Below are positions 35,509-43,136 of a stretch of DNA of 64,000 nt, in pieces. Each line of letters starts with the position of its first letter. The stretch's first letter is position 1. The notes beneath the pieces were generated by a model. The model saw only the letters and a program-made list of their open reading frames with translations. It did not search any database and had not been told where the DNA came from. A program made the translations under genes and the position numbers. The DNA lies in contig CAKSPD010000002.1 of NCBI GenBank assembly GCA_934481385.1, positions 1 through 64,000 of the forward strand, read 5' to 3'. The DNA is from an uncultured Oscillospiraceae bacterium. Lineage in GTDB: Bacteria > Bacillota > Clostridia > Oscillospirales > Ruminococcaceae.

Positions 35509-36260
35509 ACAACAAAATAAAGGTACTTATTGGTGACGATTCCGCTGAATGTGGAGTATGCTCCGCAAACAAGCTCAGAGAAAACGGACTTTATGCATAT
35601 ACCCGAAAGAAAGACTGTACTGTTCTTTATGAGGCTATAAAAAATGACTGCCCTGATATTGCAGTTATTGACATATCGTCCCAGAACGGCGATGCTGTTT
35701 CGGTTATGAAAAAAGCAAAGGAATCATGTCTTAAAGTTCCGATTTTTATAATAACTTCTTCTTATGACAACGAATTTATAGAAAGACAGGTTATTGATGC
35801 CGGAGCTTCTTATTATCTTTTAAAGCCTTACAGTGCTGATGATTTATTTTCTGTTATCAAATCAGCAGTTCAGAACAAGTTCAACATGATTAATGATGAT
35901 ATGGAAATCGTTGTAACTGATATAATTCATCAGCTTGGCGTACCTGCACATATAAAGGGTTATCACTATCTCAGAACGGCTATTCTTTATTCAATAAAGG
36001 ATAAAGCTCTGCTTGAAAGCGTTACAAAACTTCTCTATCCGACTGTTGCAAACATATATGAAACAACTTCATCAAGGGTTGAAAGAGCTATCCGCCACGC
36101 TATCGAAATTGCATGGGACAGAGGAAACATCGACACTCTCAATTCATTTTTCGGATATACTGTCGATACCGGAAAGGGAAAGCCTACAAATTCCGAATTT
36201 ATCGCCCTTATTACTGATAAATTAAGACTTCAGTATAAATCAGTTCTCAGAAAAGTCTGA
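35505..36260 (+). CDS. spo0A: Sporulation response regulator Spo0A
   Basis: A 251-residue master regulator. The receiver domain (residues 5-120) has VLIGDDS with the acidic pair, phospho-acceptor Asp in IAVIDIS, ITSS and the KPYS lysine. The C-terminal effector is nearly canonical: [18 protein letters not shown], then [18 protein letters not shown] as recognition helix, and FGYT...[18 protein letters not shown]. It activates and represses early sporulation genes by binding 0A boxes. The open frame reaches GTG at 35445, but that codon sits inside the SD and the extra 20 residues are encoded by the leader hairpin, so ATG 35505 is preferred. Confidence 0.93.
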   Translation: MNNKIKVLIGDDSAECGVCSANKLRENGLYAYTRKKDCTVLYEAIKNDCPDIAVIDISSQNGDAVSVMKKAKESCLKVPIFIITSSYDNEFIERQVIDAGASYYLLKPYSADDLFSVIKSAVQNKFNMINDDMEIVVTDIIHQLGVPAHIKGYHYLRTAILYSIKDKALLESVTKLLYPTVANIYETTSSRVERAIRHAIEIAWDRGNIDTLNSFFGYTVDTGKGKPTNSEFIALITDKLRLQYKSVLRKV

Positions 36261-36268
36261 AAAAATAC

Positions 36269-36297
36269 TTGTAATATCTGAAAATCCATGATAATAT
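36269..36297 (+). promoter_or_regulatory. Promoter of the flavin reductase-like gene
   Basis: TTGTAA (36269-36274), 17 bp, TAATAT (36292-36297), 34 bases before the ATG. Confidence 0.55.
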
Positions 36298-36330
36298 AAA
36301 TATATATTATATTCTGAAAGGAAGATTATT

Positions 36331-36837
36331 ATGAGTTTCAAAAAGACTGATATTATGTCAATGAAATTTAATCCGTTTGAATCAATAGGTAAAAAATGGA
36401 TGCTTATTACTGCCGGTGATAAAAGCGGTTTTAATACTATGACTGCCTCATGGGGACAGATGGGTGTACTCTGGAATAAAAATATTGTTACCTGCTATAT
36501 CCGTCCTAACAGATTTACATATGGATTCGTTGAAAACAGCGATTACTTCACTCTCTCATTTTTCAGCGAAGATTACAGAAATGCCCTTAGAATATGCGGT
36601 TCAAAATCAGGAAGGGACTGCGATAAAATCAGTGAAGCAGGTCTGACTCCTGTTGAAATTGAAAACTGTATGGCTTTTGATGAGGCTGAAACTGTTATAG
36701 TATGCCGTAAGCTTTACCGTCAGGAACTTTCTCTTGACTGTTTCCCTGATAAAAGTGCATACGGAAATGCTTATGACAAAGACCCTGTTCACGTTCAGTA
36801 TATTGCTGAAATTGTCGGAGTCTATACAAAAGAATAA
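36331..36837 (+). CDS. Flavin reductase-like FMN-binding protein
   Basis: A 168-residue split-barrel protein. It contains GKKWMLITAGDKSGFNTMTASWGQMGVLW, which resembles the FMN-binding strand and loop of the flavin-reductase domain, and TCYIRPNRFTYGFVENSDYFTLSFF. Members reduce flavins or serve as flavoproteins in redox balance. The partner is unknown. GAAAGGAAG precedes the ATG. It has its own weak promoter and a terminator before the next gene. Confidence 0.85.
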   Translation: MSFKKTDIMSMKFNPFESIGKKWMLITAGDKSGFNTMTASWGQMGVLWNKNIVTCYIRPNRFTYGFVENSDYFTLSFFSEDYRNALRICGSKSGRDCDKISEAGLTPVEIENCMAFDEAETVIVCRKLYRQELSLDCFPDKSAYGNAYDKDPVHVQYIAEIVGVYTKE

Positions 36838-36843
36838 TTATAC

Positions 36844-36870
36844 AGGGGACAAAAATGTCCCCTTTTAATT
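36844..36870 (+). terminator. Terminator of the flavin reductase-like gene
   Basis: 8-bp stem AGGGGACA (36844-36851) with TGTCCCCT (36856-36863), loop of 4, then TTTAATT. Confidence 0.75.
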
Positions 36871-36892
36871 ATATATAAAGGAGGAACTTTTT

Positions 36893-37339
36893 ATGCCTAA
36901 AGCTATTCTGACATGCGGAAAAGTATGTTCAGGGAAAAGCACTCTCGCAAAAAAACTTAAATCAGAAAAAAATGCTGTCATTCTTTCATGTGATGAACTT
37001 ATGCTCTCTCTTTTCGATGAACAGCTCGGTGAAAAACATAATGAAATTGTCCGTAAGTCTGAAGAATATCTGATGAAAAAATCACTCGAAATTCTTCAAT
37101 GCGGTATAAATATAATTCTCGACTGGGGATTCTGGACTAAAGATGAAAGACAGGAAATAGAAATTTTCTATAATTCAAACGGATTTGAAACCGAATGGCA
37201 TTTTATTGATATTTCCGATGAACAGCAAAGAAAAAATATTCTGAAAAGAAATGCTGAATGTGATGAAAATTCCTACTTCATATCAGAAGAAATGGCTGAA
37301 AAATTCAATTCACTGTTTGAAAATCCCGGAAATGATTAA
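36893..37339 (+). CDS. P-loop ATP-binding protein (AAA_33/zeta-like kinase)
   Basis: A 148-residue cytosolic protein with Walker A GKVCSGKST at residues 9-17, a following DE pair (SCDELM) and ILDWGFW in the position of a substrate-binding Asp. The KRNAE lid segment follows near residue 122. The layout fits small P-loop kinases such as the AAA_33 group that phosphorylate small molecules or tRNA-like substrates. No antitoxin gene lies next to it, so a zeta toxin is unlikely. AAAGGAGG precedes the ATG. Confidence 0.75.
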   Translation: MPKAILTCGKVCSGKSTLAKKLKSEKNAVILSCDELMLSLFDEQLGEKHNEIVRKSEEYLMKKSLEILQCGINIILDWGFWTKDERQEIEIFYNSNGFETEWHFIDISDEQQRKNILKRNAECDENSYFISEEMAEKFNSLFENPGND

Positions 37340-37362
37340 TTTTTTATATTATTGCAAAATGC

Positions 37363-37391
37363 TTGACATTTTAATTTTTATATGATACAAT
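37363..37391 (+). promoter_or_regulatory. Promoter of tRNA-Leu
   Basis: TTGACA (37363-37368), 17 bp, TACAAT (37386-37391), 12 bases before the tRNA. Confidence 0.8.
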
Positions 37392-37403
37392 ATTAAAGTA
37401 GTT

Positions 37404-37487
37404 GCGGATATGGCGGAATAGGCAGACGCGTCAGCTTCAGGTGCTGGTCCTCGCAAGAGGGTGCAGGTTCAACTCCTGTTATCCGCA
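37404..37487 (+). tRNA. tRNA-Leu (anticodon CAG)
   Basis: Acceptor GCGGATA pairs with TATCCGC. The anticodon stem TCAGC/GCTGG holds loop TTCAGGT, giving CAG. A long variable arm (TCCTCGCAAGAGGG) marks a class II tRNA. Discriminator A; CCA is not encoded. Confidence 0.95.
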
Positions 37488-37500
37488 CTTATTTTATTTT

Positions 37501-37535
37501 AAAAGGTTCAGTAAAAACTGAACCTTTTTATTTTT
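37501..37535 (+). terminator. Terminator of tRNA-Leu
   Basis: 12-bp stem AAAAGGTTCAGT (37501-37512) with ACTGAACCTTTT (37517-37528), loop of 4, followed by TATTTTT. Confidence 0.88.
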
Positions 37536-37538
37536 AAT

Positions 37539-37573
37539 CAGAAAAACAAAAATCCCCTGTATTCAGGGGATTT
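37539..37573 (-). terminator. Terminator of the tetR-RND operon
   Basis: 10-bp stem AAATCCCCTG (37550-37559) with CAGGGGATTT (37564-37573), loop TATT, then TTGTTTTTC on the minus strand. Confidence 0.88.
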
Positions 37574-37582
37574 CTTGTTTTA

Positions 37583-40500
37583 TCAGAGCTTGCTTATTTC
37601 CAAATCTTCTTTGGAAAGTTTTTTAAGTTCCTTTTTATTCATAAGGTCGTAGAGGCAGGGAATTACAAACAGTGTAAGAAGTGTTGCATATAAAAGTCCT
37701 CCTATGCAGACTATTGCAATAGGCTGCATCATTTCTGCACCGTCACCTACTCCGAGTGCCATAACGATAAGTCCGAGTATAGTTGTTATAGATGTCATAA
37801 ATATCGGCCTCATTCTTGTTGCACCGGCTTCAGCAATGGCCTTTCTTCTTTCCATACCTTCAAGGCGGAGCTGATTTATATAGTCAACAAGCACGATTCC
37901 GTTATTTACTATAATACCGCAGAGCATTACGAAACCAAGCATTGATATAACGCTGATTTCAAATCCTGTAACAAGAAGTGCAAGCATACCGCCTGTAAAT
38001 GCAAGTGGTATTGTAAACATAATAATAAAAGGAGATTTGAGTGACTGGAACTGTGCTACCATTATCATATATACAAGCATTACACCAAGCAGGAGCATCT
38101 CAACAAGCTGTTTCATAGAATCCATAATATTTTCATTTTCGCCTGATATTTCAAATGTAATACCCTTTGGAGTTTCGTAGCTTGCAAGAGCCTTTTCAAC
38201 ATCTGATGATACAAGTGAAACATTATATCCGTCTGCAATTTCTGATGATACAGTGAGATAGCGTTTCTGATTCTGACGTGTTATACTGCTGAGTGATTCT
38301 GTTTCTTCAACGCTTGCAACATCACTGAGTTTTACTTCTGAAACTGTTCCGTCCTGTGCAGTTACTTCCATTATATAATTCTTTATATCATCAACAGAAA
38401 GTGAATCAGTATCTTCATCAGAAACATAAACCTGATATGATGTATCGTCAAATATTACATCAATTGCTTTCTTTTCAGTTGTAAGGGAATCTGATATTTC
38501 ACTGAATATCTGTGCAACGGTCAGACCTTTGAGCATTGCCTTTTCCTTATCAACAGTAATTTTAAGTGCAGGGTCATTTTCTTCAAGACCGTTTGTTATA
38601 TTCTGAGTACCCTCAACACCTGATACTATTTCAGAAATTTCTTCTGCTGATTTCTGAAGCTGTTCAATATCATCACCATAAATATTTACTGATATTCCTG
38701 AACCGCCCATAAGTGCTGAAACATCTGTTGAACTTGTTGCATTGAAATCACAGTCAAGGTCTGAACAGAGTTCATTTATTTCCTTTATAACTTCATTTGA
38801 AGAACGTTTTTTATTCTCATCAAGCATAATATAGAAAGTTACGGAATTTGAAGAACCTCCACTTCCGCCAAGCATTGACATTGCAGAATCAGAACTAATC
38901 ATCGCACCAACGGTTTCAACGTCCTCAACACCCTGTATACGCTTTATTGCTTCATCTGCAAGAGCTGTTGTATCTTCAAAAGATGTTCCGAATTCTGTTT
39001 CCAGTATTGCAGAAAGCTGTGGCATATCCATATCAGGCATAAATGTAAATCCTCTTGAAAGTTCTGCTAATATACTTCCAGCGAGAAGAACCAGTGCAAC
39101 AGCAAATACTGCTATTTTATGTGACAAGCACCATGTAACAGCCTTTTTGTATTTTGCTGTGATTCCGTTAGGATTTTCAGGCTTTTTCTTAATATCCTTT
39201 TTAAGTATCTTTGATGCTGTCGCAGGAACGAATGTAAGAGCTATTATAAGGCTTGCAACAAGTGAATATCCGAGAGTGAGTGCCATATCAACAAAAAGTG
39301 TTCTTGTAAGGCCGTCAACAAATACTATCGGGAGGAATACGCATATTGTAGTAAGTGTTGATGCTGTAATTGCTCCTGCAACCTGTACTGCACCTGATAT
39401 TGCAGCCTTTGCGACTGATTCGCCCTTGCTTTTAAGTCTGTATATATTTTCAATAACTACAATAGAGTTGTCAACCAGCATTCCGACTGCTATTGAAAGT
39501 CCTGAAAGCGACATCATATTCAGGCTTATTCCGGAAAAATACATCAGAACAACTGCAAATATTACACTTACCGGAATACTGCAAAGTGTTATGAATGTAG
39601 GTCTTATATCTCTGAGGAATATAAACAGAACTATTACGGCAAATAATGCTCCCCACAGAAGACTTGATGTTATTGAATCAACTACAAGATTGATATAATC
39701 ACCCTGATTCATAAGGGTTACAAAATGAAGTCCTTCGTATTCCTCTGAAAGTTCATCAAATTTTTCTGCAATATTATCTGCAACATCTGCTGTCGCATAT
39801 GATGACTGCTTTGAAAATGAAAGAACTACACCGTCCTCACCATTTATCTTTGCATATATATCAGCACTGTCATCAGTTACAACTACATCTGCAACATCTT
39901 TTATTCTTACAGGTTCTACACCGTCAATTTTTAAATCAGCAAGTACAAGATTCTGAATTTCTTCAATCGATTTTATTTCATCACCGACATTTACAATCCA
40001 CTTTGCATCACCCTCTTTTACATATCCGGCAGGCATTGCAAAATCTTCTGCTGTAAGTATTCCTGAAAGGGTATCCATTGAGAGAAGTGCAGACAAATCA
40101 ATTTTTTTATGAAGTTCTTCCTTTGATTTATCAAGTTCCTGCTGTCCCTGTTCAAGATTTTTAAGTCCCTCCTGAACCTGCACATATTCCGGTGATGATG
40201 TAATCTGAACCTTAGCCTGTTCTTTCATATCAGCAGGCATATCAGCATTTGAATCTATATCAGCGATAGCTTTTTCAAATCCCTTTACAGCCTCATCAAG
40301 CTGTTTTTTTGAATCATCAAGCTGTTTCTGCGGTTCTTCAAAATTCTTATCCAGTTCAGCATAGATTTTTTCATAAAGTGAATCTATTTTTGACTGCGAA
40401 AGAAGTACACTTACTTCCTCATCAACATTTCCTGTTGTTGCAATACTTGCAACACCGTTTATTCCTTCAAGACGGTTAAGAAGTGTTTCATCAAGAAGAT

Positions 40501-40957
40501 TTGAAAGTTCTGATTTATTCATTCCGTCCATCTGAACTGACGCAACTGCAACAGGCATCATATTAGGATTCATTTTCATTATGTAGGGAGTTCCTACCAT
40601 ATCGTCCCAATAACCCTCTATCTGATTGAGTTTCTGCAATATATCAACCGTTGCAGAATCCATATTGGTTTCTTCCTCAAATTCGAGCATTATCATTGAA
40701 ACATTCTCACTTGATGTTGAGGTAATATTTTTTATACCGTCAAGAGTTCCCATACTCTGCTCTATCGGCTTTGAAACAACTGTTTCAACTTTTTCAGGAG
40801 TAGCTCCGGCATAAGATGTAACTACCACAACATACGGCAGGTCTATACTCGGCATAAGGTCAGGAGTCATTCTCGTATATGAAACGATTCCCAGCACTAT
40901 TGCAACTATAACCGCCATAAATACTGTCAGTGGATTACGCACACTGAATTTTGACAT
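37583..40957 (-). CDS. RND-family efflux permease
   Basis: A 1124-residue AcrB/SwrC-type transporter. It has an N-terminal helix, then PDLMPSIDLPYVVVVTSY AGATPEKVE and PIEQSMGTLDG typical of the family, two large outer loops and two sets of membrane helices with SGLSIAVGMLVDNSIVVIENI (proton-relay Asp) and RMRPIFMTSITTILGL. An Asp/Glu/Lys/Gln-rich coiled coil is inserted at about residues 200-290 in the first porter loop. There is no membrane-fusion or outer-membrane partner next to it, as in other Firmicutes. Likely exports drugs, lipids or metabolites. TetR gene is 23 bases upstream. Confidence 0.93.
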   Translation of the reverse strand: MSKFSVRNPLTVFMAVIVAIVLGIVSYTRMTPDLMPSIDLPYVVVVTSYAGATPEKVETVVSKPIEQSMGTLDGIKNITSTSSENVSMIMLEFEEETNMDSATVDILQKLNQIEGYWDDMVGTPYIMKMNPNMMPVAVASVQMDGMNKSELSNLLDETLLNRLEGINGVASIATTGNVDEEVSVLLSQSKIDSLYEKIYAELDKNFEEPQKQLDDSKKQLDEAVKGFEKAIADIDSNADMPADMKEQAKVQITSSPEYVQVQEGLKNLEQGQQELDKSKEELHKKIDLSALLSMDTLSGILTAEDFAMPAGYVKEGDAKWIVNVGDEIKSIEEIQNLVLADLKIDGVEPVRIKDVADVVVTDDSADIYAKINGEDGVVLSFSKQSSYATADVADNIAEKFDELSEEYEGLHFVTLMNQGDYINLVVDSITSSLLWGALFAVIVLFIFLRDIRPTFITLCSIPVSVIFAVVLMYFSGISLNMMSLSGLSIAVGMLVDNSIVVIENIYRLKSKGESVAKAAISGAVQVAGAITASTLTTICVFLPIVFVDGLTRTLFVDMALTLGYSLVASLIIALTFVPATASKILKKDIKKKPENPNGITAKYKKAVTWCLSHKIAVFAVALVLLAGSILAELSRGFTFMPDMDMPQLSAILETEFGTSFEDTTALADEAIKRIQGVEDVETVGAMISSDSAMSMLGGSGGSSNSVTFYIMLDENKKRSSNEVIKEINELCSDLDCDFNATSSTDVSALMGGSGISVNIYGDDIEQLQKSAEEISEIVSGVEGTQNITNGLEENDPALKITVDKEKAMLKGLTVAQIFSEISDSLTTEKKAIDVIFDDTSYQVYVSDEDTDSLSVDDIKNYIMEVTAQDGTVSEVKLSDVASVEETESLSSITRQNQKRYLTVSSEIADGYNVSLVSSDVEKALASYETPKGITFEISGENENIMDSMKQLVEMLLLGVMLVYMIMVAQFQSLKSPFIIMFTIPLAFTGGMLALLVTGFEISVISMLGFVMLCGIIVNNGIVLVDYINQLRLEGMERRKAIAEAGATRMRPIFMTSITTILGLIVMALGVGDGAEMMQPIAIVCIGGLLYATLLTLFVIPCLYDLMNKKELKKLSKEDLEISKL

Positions 40958-40980
40958 AAAAAATCTCCTTTTAATAAATT

Positions 40981-41598
40981 TTATTCTTTTATTACACCAC
41001 GCCTGATTATATCAAGCCGGATATAAAAGTCTTTTTTATATATTTCCAGATTTTCATAATCTGAAAAAACATCAGTCAGGGACTGCCTCATAAGCAACCA
41101 TATAATATTGACTGCACCGTTTATAAAATCCTTTGAAGTATCCCTGAAATTATTCTGATTTATATATGACAAGAATATATTATAAAAAAATTCTTCTGAT
41201 ATATCAAAAAGCTTCATAAAATTCAAACGGTCGCTTTTAGTAAATTTCATACTCATAAAAAAGTTTTTTATTACTCCGAGATTATTTTCATTTTCACCCA
41301 GAAGTATAATTTCATCATATACAGCCTTTGTCATCTCAAAAAAATTTCCGTTATATTTTTCAAGATTTTTACGGAAACTCATATGCATTTCATTTTTAAG
41401 GTCTGAAAGAAGATAATTAATAAGGTCAAATTTATCATCAAAATACTGATAAAAACTTCCTCTTGAAATTCCGGCTGTCTGAATGATTTTATTGATTGAT
41501 ATTTTATCAGCAGGAACTTTTGAAAGTTCACAGACAGATGCTCCGACAATTTTCATCTGTTTTTCCTTAGGAAGATTTAAAAAACATTGTGTAGGCAA
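40981..41598 (-). CDS. TetR-family regulator of the RND pump
   Basis: A 205-residue repressor. The N-terminal helix-turn-helix reads ADKISINKIIQTAGISRGSFYQYFDDKFDLINYLL. The C-terminal ligand domain is not conserved. It starts with TTG at 41598, eight bases after AAGGAGG; the first ATG (41556) is too far from the RBS. It heads the operon with the RND pump and probably represses it from a palindrome next to the -10 box, releasing when the pump's substrate binds. Confidence 0.88.
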   Translation of the reverse strand: MPTQCFLNLPKEKQMKIVGASVCELSKVPADKISINKIIQTAGISRGSFYQYFDDKFDLINYLLSDLKNEMHMSFRKNLEKYNGNFFEMTKAVYDEIILLGENENNLGVIKNFFMSMKFTKSDRLNFMKLFDISEEFFYNIFLSYINQNNFRDTSKDFINGAVNIIWLLMRQSLTDVFSDYENLEIYKKDFYIRLDIIRRGVIKE

Positions 41599-41619
41599 AA
41601 AAATTTCCTCCTTTTTATA

Positions 41620-41636
41620 TATGACACCCTGTCATA
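41620..41636. promoter_or_regulatory. Likely TetR operator
   Basis: Perfect palindrome TATGACA (41620-41626), CCC, TGTCATA (41630-41636). It abuts the -10 box of the tetR-RND promoter, so bound protein would block transcription. Confidence 0.8.
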
Positions 41637-41665
41637 ATTATATTACAGTCATTTCAAAAAGTCAA
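41637..41665 (-). promoter_or_regulatory. Promoter of the tetR-RND operon
   Basis: Minus-strand TTGACT (41660-41665), 17 bp, TATAAT (41637-41642). Confidence 0.82.
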
Positions 41666-41732
41666 CATCAATGGAAATATTTGTCTGATTTCACATATTC
41701 AAAAATTTTTACTTCATTTTTTTATACAAAAA

Positions 41733-41764
41733 CAAAAAAATCCCCGTATTATGAAAATACGGGG
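41733..41764 (-). terminator. Terminator of rpsT
   Basis: 9-bp stem CCCCGTATT (41742-41750) with AATACGGGG (41756-41764), then TTTTTTTG on the minus strand. Confidence 0.88.
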
Positions 41765-41783
41765 AAATAAATTCTTTATAAAA

Positions 41784-42044
41784 TCAGTCAGATGCGTTAA
41801 GCTTCTTAGCGAGCTGAGATTTTTTTCTTGAAGCAGCATTTTTGTGCATAAGACCCTTAGCACAAGCCTGGTCAACCTTCTTTATAGCAAGTCTGATAGC
41901 ATCATTTTTATTTTCAGCGTTGTTTACGCAAGCGAAATCAGCATTCTTGATAACTGTCTTGAGATTAGACTTTCTTGACTTATTGGCAGCAGCCTTAACT
42001 TTATTTACCTTAACTCTTTTTTTTGCGGATTTGATATTTGGCAT
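41784..42044 (-). CDS. rpsT: 30S ribosomal protein S20
   Basis: An 86-residue Lys/Ala-rich helical protein starting MPNIKSAKKRVKVNKV and containing NKSRKSNLKTVIK and GLMHKNAASRKKSQLAKKLN, the S20 pattern. S20 binds 16S rRNA early in small-subunit assembly. AGGAGG lies ahead of the ATG. It is transcribed alone from a promoter about 100 bases upstream, with a structured leader. Confidence 0.97.
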   Translation of the reverse strand: MPNIKSAKKRVKVNKVKAAANKSRKSNLKTVIKNADFACVNNAENKNDAIRLAIKKVDQACAKGLMHKNAASRKKSQLAKKLNASD

Positions 42045-42074
42045 TTATAATTCCTCCTGAAAAACATATAATAT

Positions 42075-42129
42075 AAAAGCAGGTGACACGAAACTGCTTT
42101 TTTCGGACTGCGGATTTAACTTATCCGCA
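42075..42129 (-). promoter_or_regulatory. Structured leader of rpsT (two hairpins)
   Basis: On the minus strand, stem TGCGGAT with ATCCGCA (arms 42109-42115 and 42123-42129) is followed by AAAAGCAG with CTGCTTTT (arms 42075-42082 and 42094-42101). No strong U run follows. Such leaders often carry ribosomal-protein autoregulation, but I know no named motif that fits. Confidence 0.5.
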
Positions 42130-42147
42130 TATTTGGAACTAATTATT

Positions 42148-42176
42148 ATTTTAGCATTTAATTCAAAAAAAAGCAA
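42148..42176 (-). promoter_or_regulatory. Promoter of rpsT
   Basis: Minus-strand TTGCTT (42171-42176), 17 bp, TAAAAT (42148-42153) preceded by TGC, giving an extended -10. Confidence 0.65.
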
Positions 42177-42179
42177 TAG

Positions 42180-42230
42180 GCAAAATGAAAATATAATATA
42201 GAAAATAAATTATGATTTTCGTCATTTTGC
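42180..42230. repeat. Inverted repeat upstream of gpr
   Basis: GCAAAATGA (42180-42188) and TCATTTTGC (42222-42230) are perfect inverted copies 33 bases apart, just before the gpr RBS. A stem would hold an A/T-rich loop. It may be an operator or mRNA structure; no sporulation-sigma promoter was clearly recognised here. Confidence 0.45.
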
Positions 42231-42249
42231 ACAACGGAGGTTTTTACTT

Positions 42250-43098
42250 ATGAATAGCCGTACAGATTTGGCACTGGAAAGCATAAATTATCAGGAAATT
42301 TCTGAAGGAATAAGAAAATCAGAACGTGGAAAAGCTTTCAGAATTACAGAAATATCCATAGATAATGATAACTATATTGAATCAACAGGTAAGGGAAAAG
42401 GTATCTATATTACACTTGAAGGCGATAATTTAAGCAGATTTTCAGACAGCTATGATGATATGATTTCAGAATTTTCAAAAGAACTTGAAAGGCTTGTTCC
42501 TAATGGTGATATACTTGTTGCAGGTCTTGGAAACAATGATATTACTCCTGATGCTTTAGGCCCTCAGACAGCAAATAAAATTCTTGCAACACGTCATCTT
42601 CAGGACGAATTTAATTCTGATGAAGAAGAATTTCTTACATCATTAAGACGTGTAAGTGTTATTGCAGGGGGAGTTCTCGGACAAACAGGAATTGAAACTG
42701 CTGAACTTTTAAAATCCGTATGCAGTCAGATAAAGCCTGCGGGAATTATTGCCGTTGATGCACTCGCCTGTTCGGATATAAGCCGTCTTGGAACTACCGT
42801 TCAGATTTCTGACAGCGGAATTTCTCCCGGAAGCGGTGTTTCAAATTCAAGAAAAGAAATTTCTGAAAAAATTTTCGGTATCCCCGTTATAGCAATAGGA
42901 GTTCCGACTGTTGTTGATATGTATACAATAGTAAACAGTATGACAGACTGCAAGCCTGATAAAAATATTCCGAATATGATTGTAACTCCCCGTGATATTG
43001 ACCGTCTTACTGAAAGGGCATCACAGCTTATTGCATACGGAATAAACCTTGCATTACAGCCGAATCTCACTCTTGATGATGTAAAGGGACTGTTTTAA
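42250..43098 (+). CDS. gpr: Spore protease GPR (germination endopeptidase)
   Basis: A 282-residue aspartic-type protease specific for small acid-soluble spore proteins. It starts NSRTDLALES, the usual GPR N-terminus, and has VAGLGNNDITPDALGPQTA, GIETAELLKSV, AVDALACSDISRLGTTVQISDSGISPGSGVSN and GVPTVVDM. In Bacillus and Clostridium it is made as a zymogen in the forespore and degrades SASPs during germination. With Spo0A it shows the organism has, or recently had, sporulation. ACGGAGG precedes the ATG. Confidence 0.95.
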   Translation: MNSRTDLALESINYQEISEGIRKSERGKAFRITEISIDNDNYIESTGKGKGIYITLEGDNLSRFSDSYDDMISEFSKELERLVPNGDILVAGLGNNDITPDALGPQTANKILATRHLQDEFNSDEEEFLTSLRRVSVIAGGVLGQTGIETAELLKSVCSQIKPAGIIAVDALACSDISRLGTTVQISDSGISPGSGVSNSRKEISEKIFGIPVIAIGVPTVVDMYTIVNSMTDCKPDKNIPNMIVTPRDIDRLTERASQLIAYGINLALQPNLTLDDVKGLF

Positions 43099-43101
43099 AA
43101 A

Positions 43102-43136
43102 AAGCCGTCTTTTCATTCAAAGACGGCTTATATTTT
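43102..43136. terminator. Bidirectional terminator between gpr and the GH13 gene
   Basis: 11-bp perfect stem AAGCCGTCTTT (43102-43112) with AAAGACGGCTT (43119-43129), loop of 6. T run TTTTTT follows on plus, TTTTTTT on minus. Confidence 0.9.

Noticed and set aside
36893..37339. Zeta-type toxin of a toxin-antitoxin pair
   Set aside because: The P-loop protein has no small antitoxin gene beside it; the neighbours are a terminator and a tRNA.
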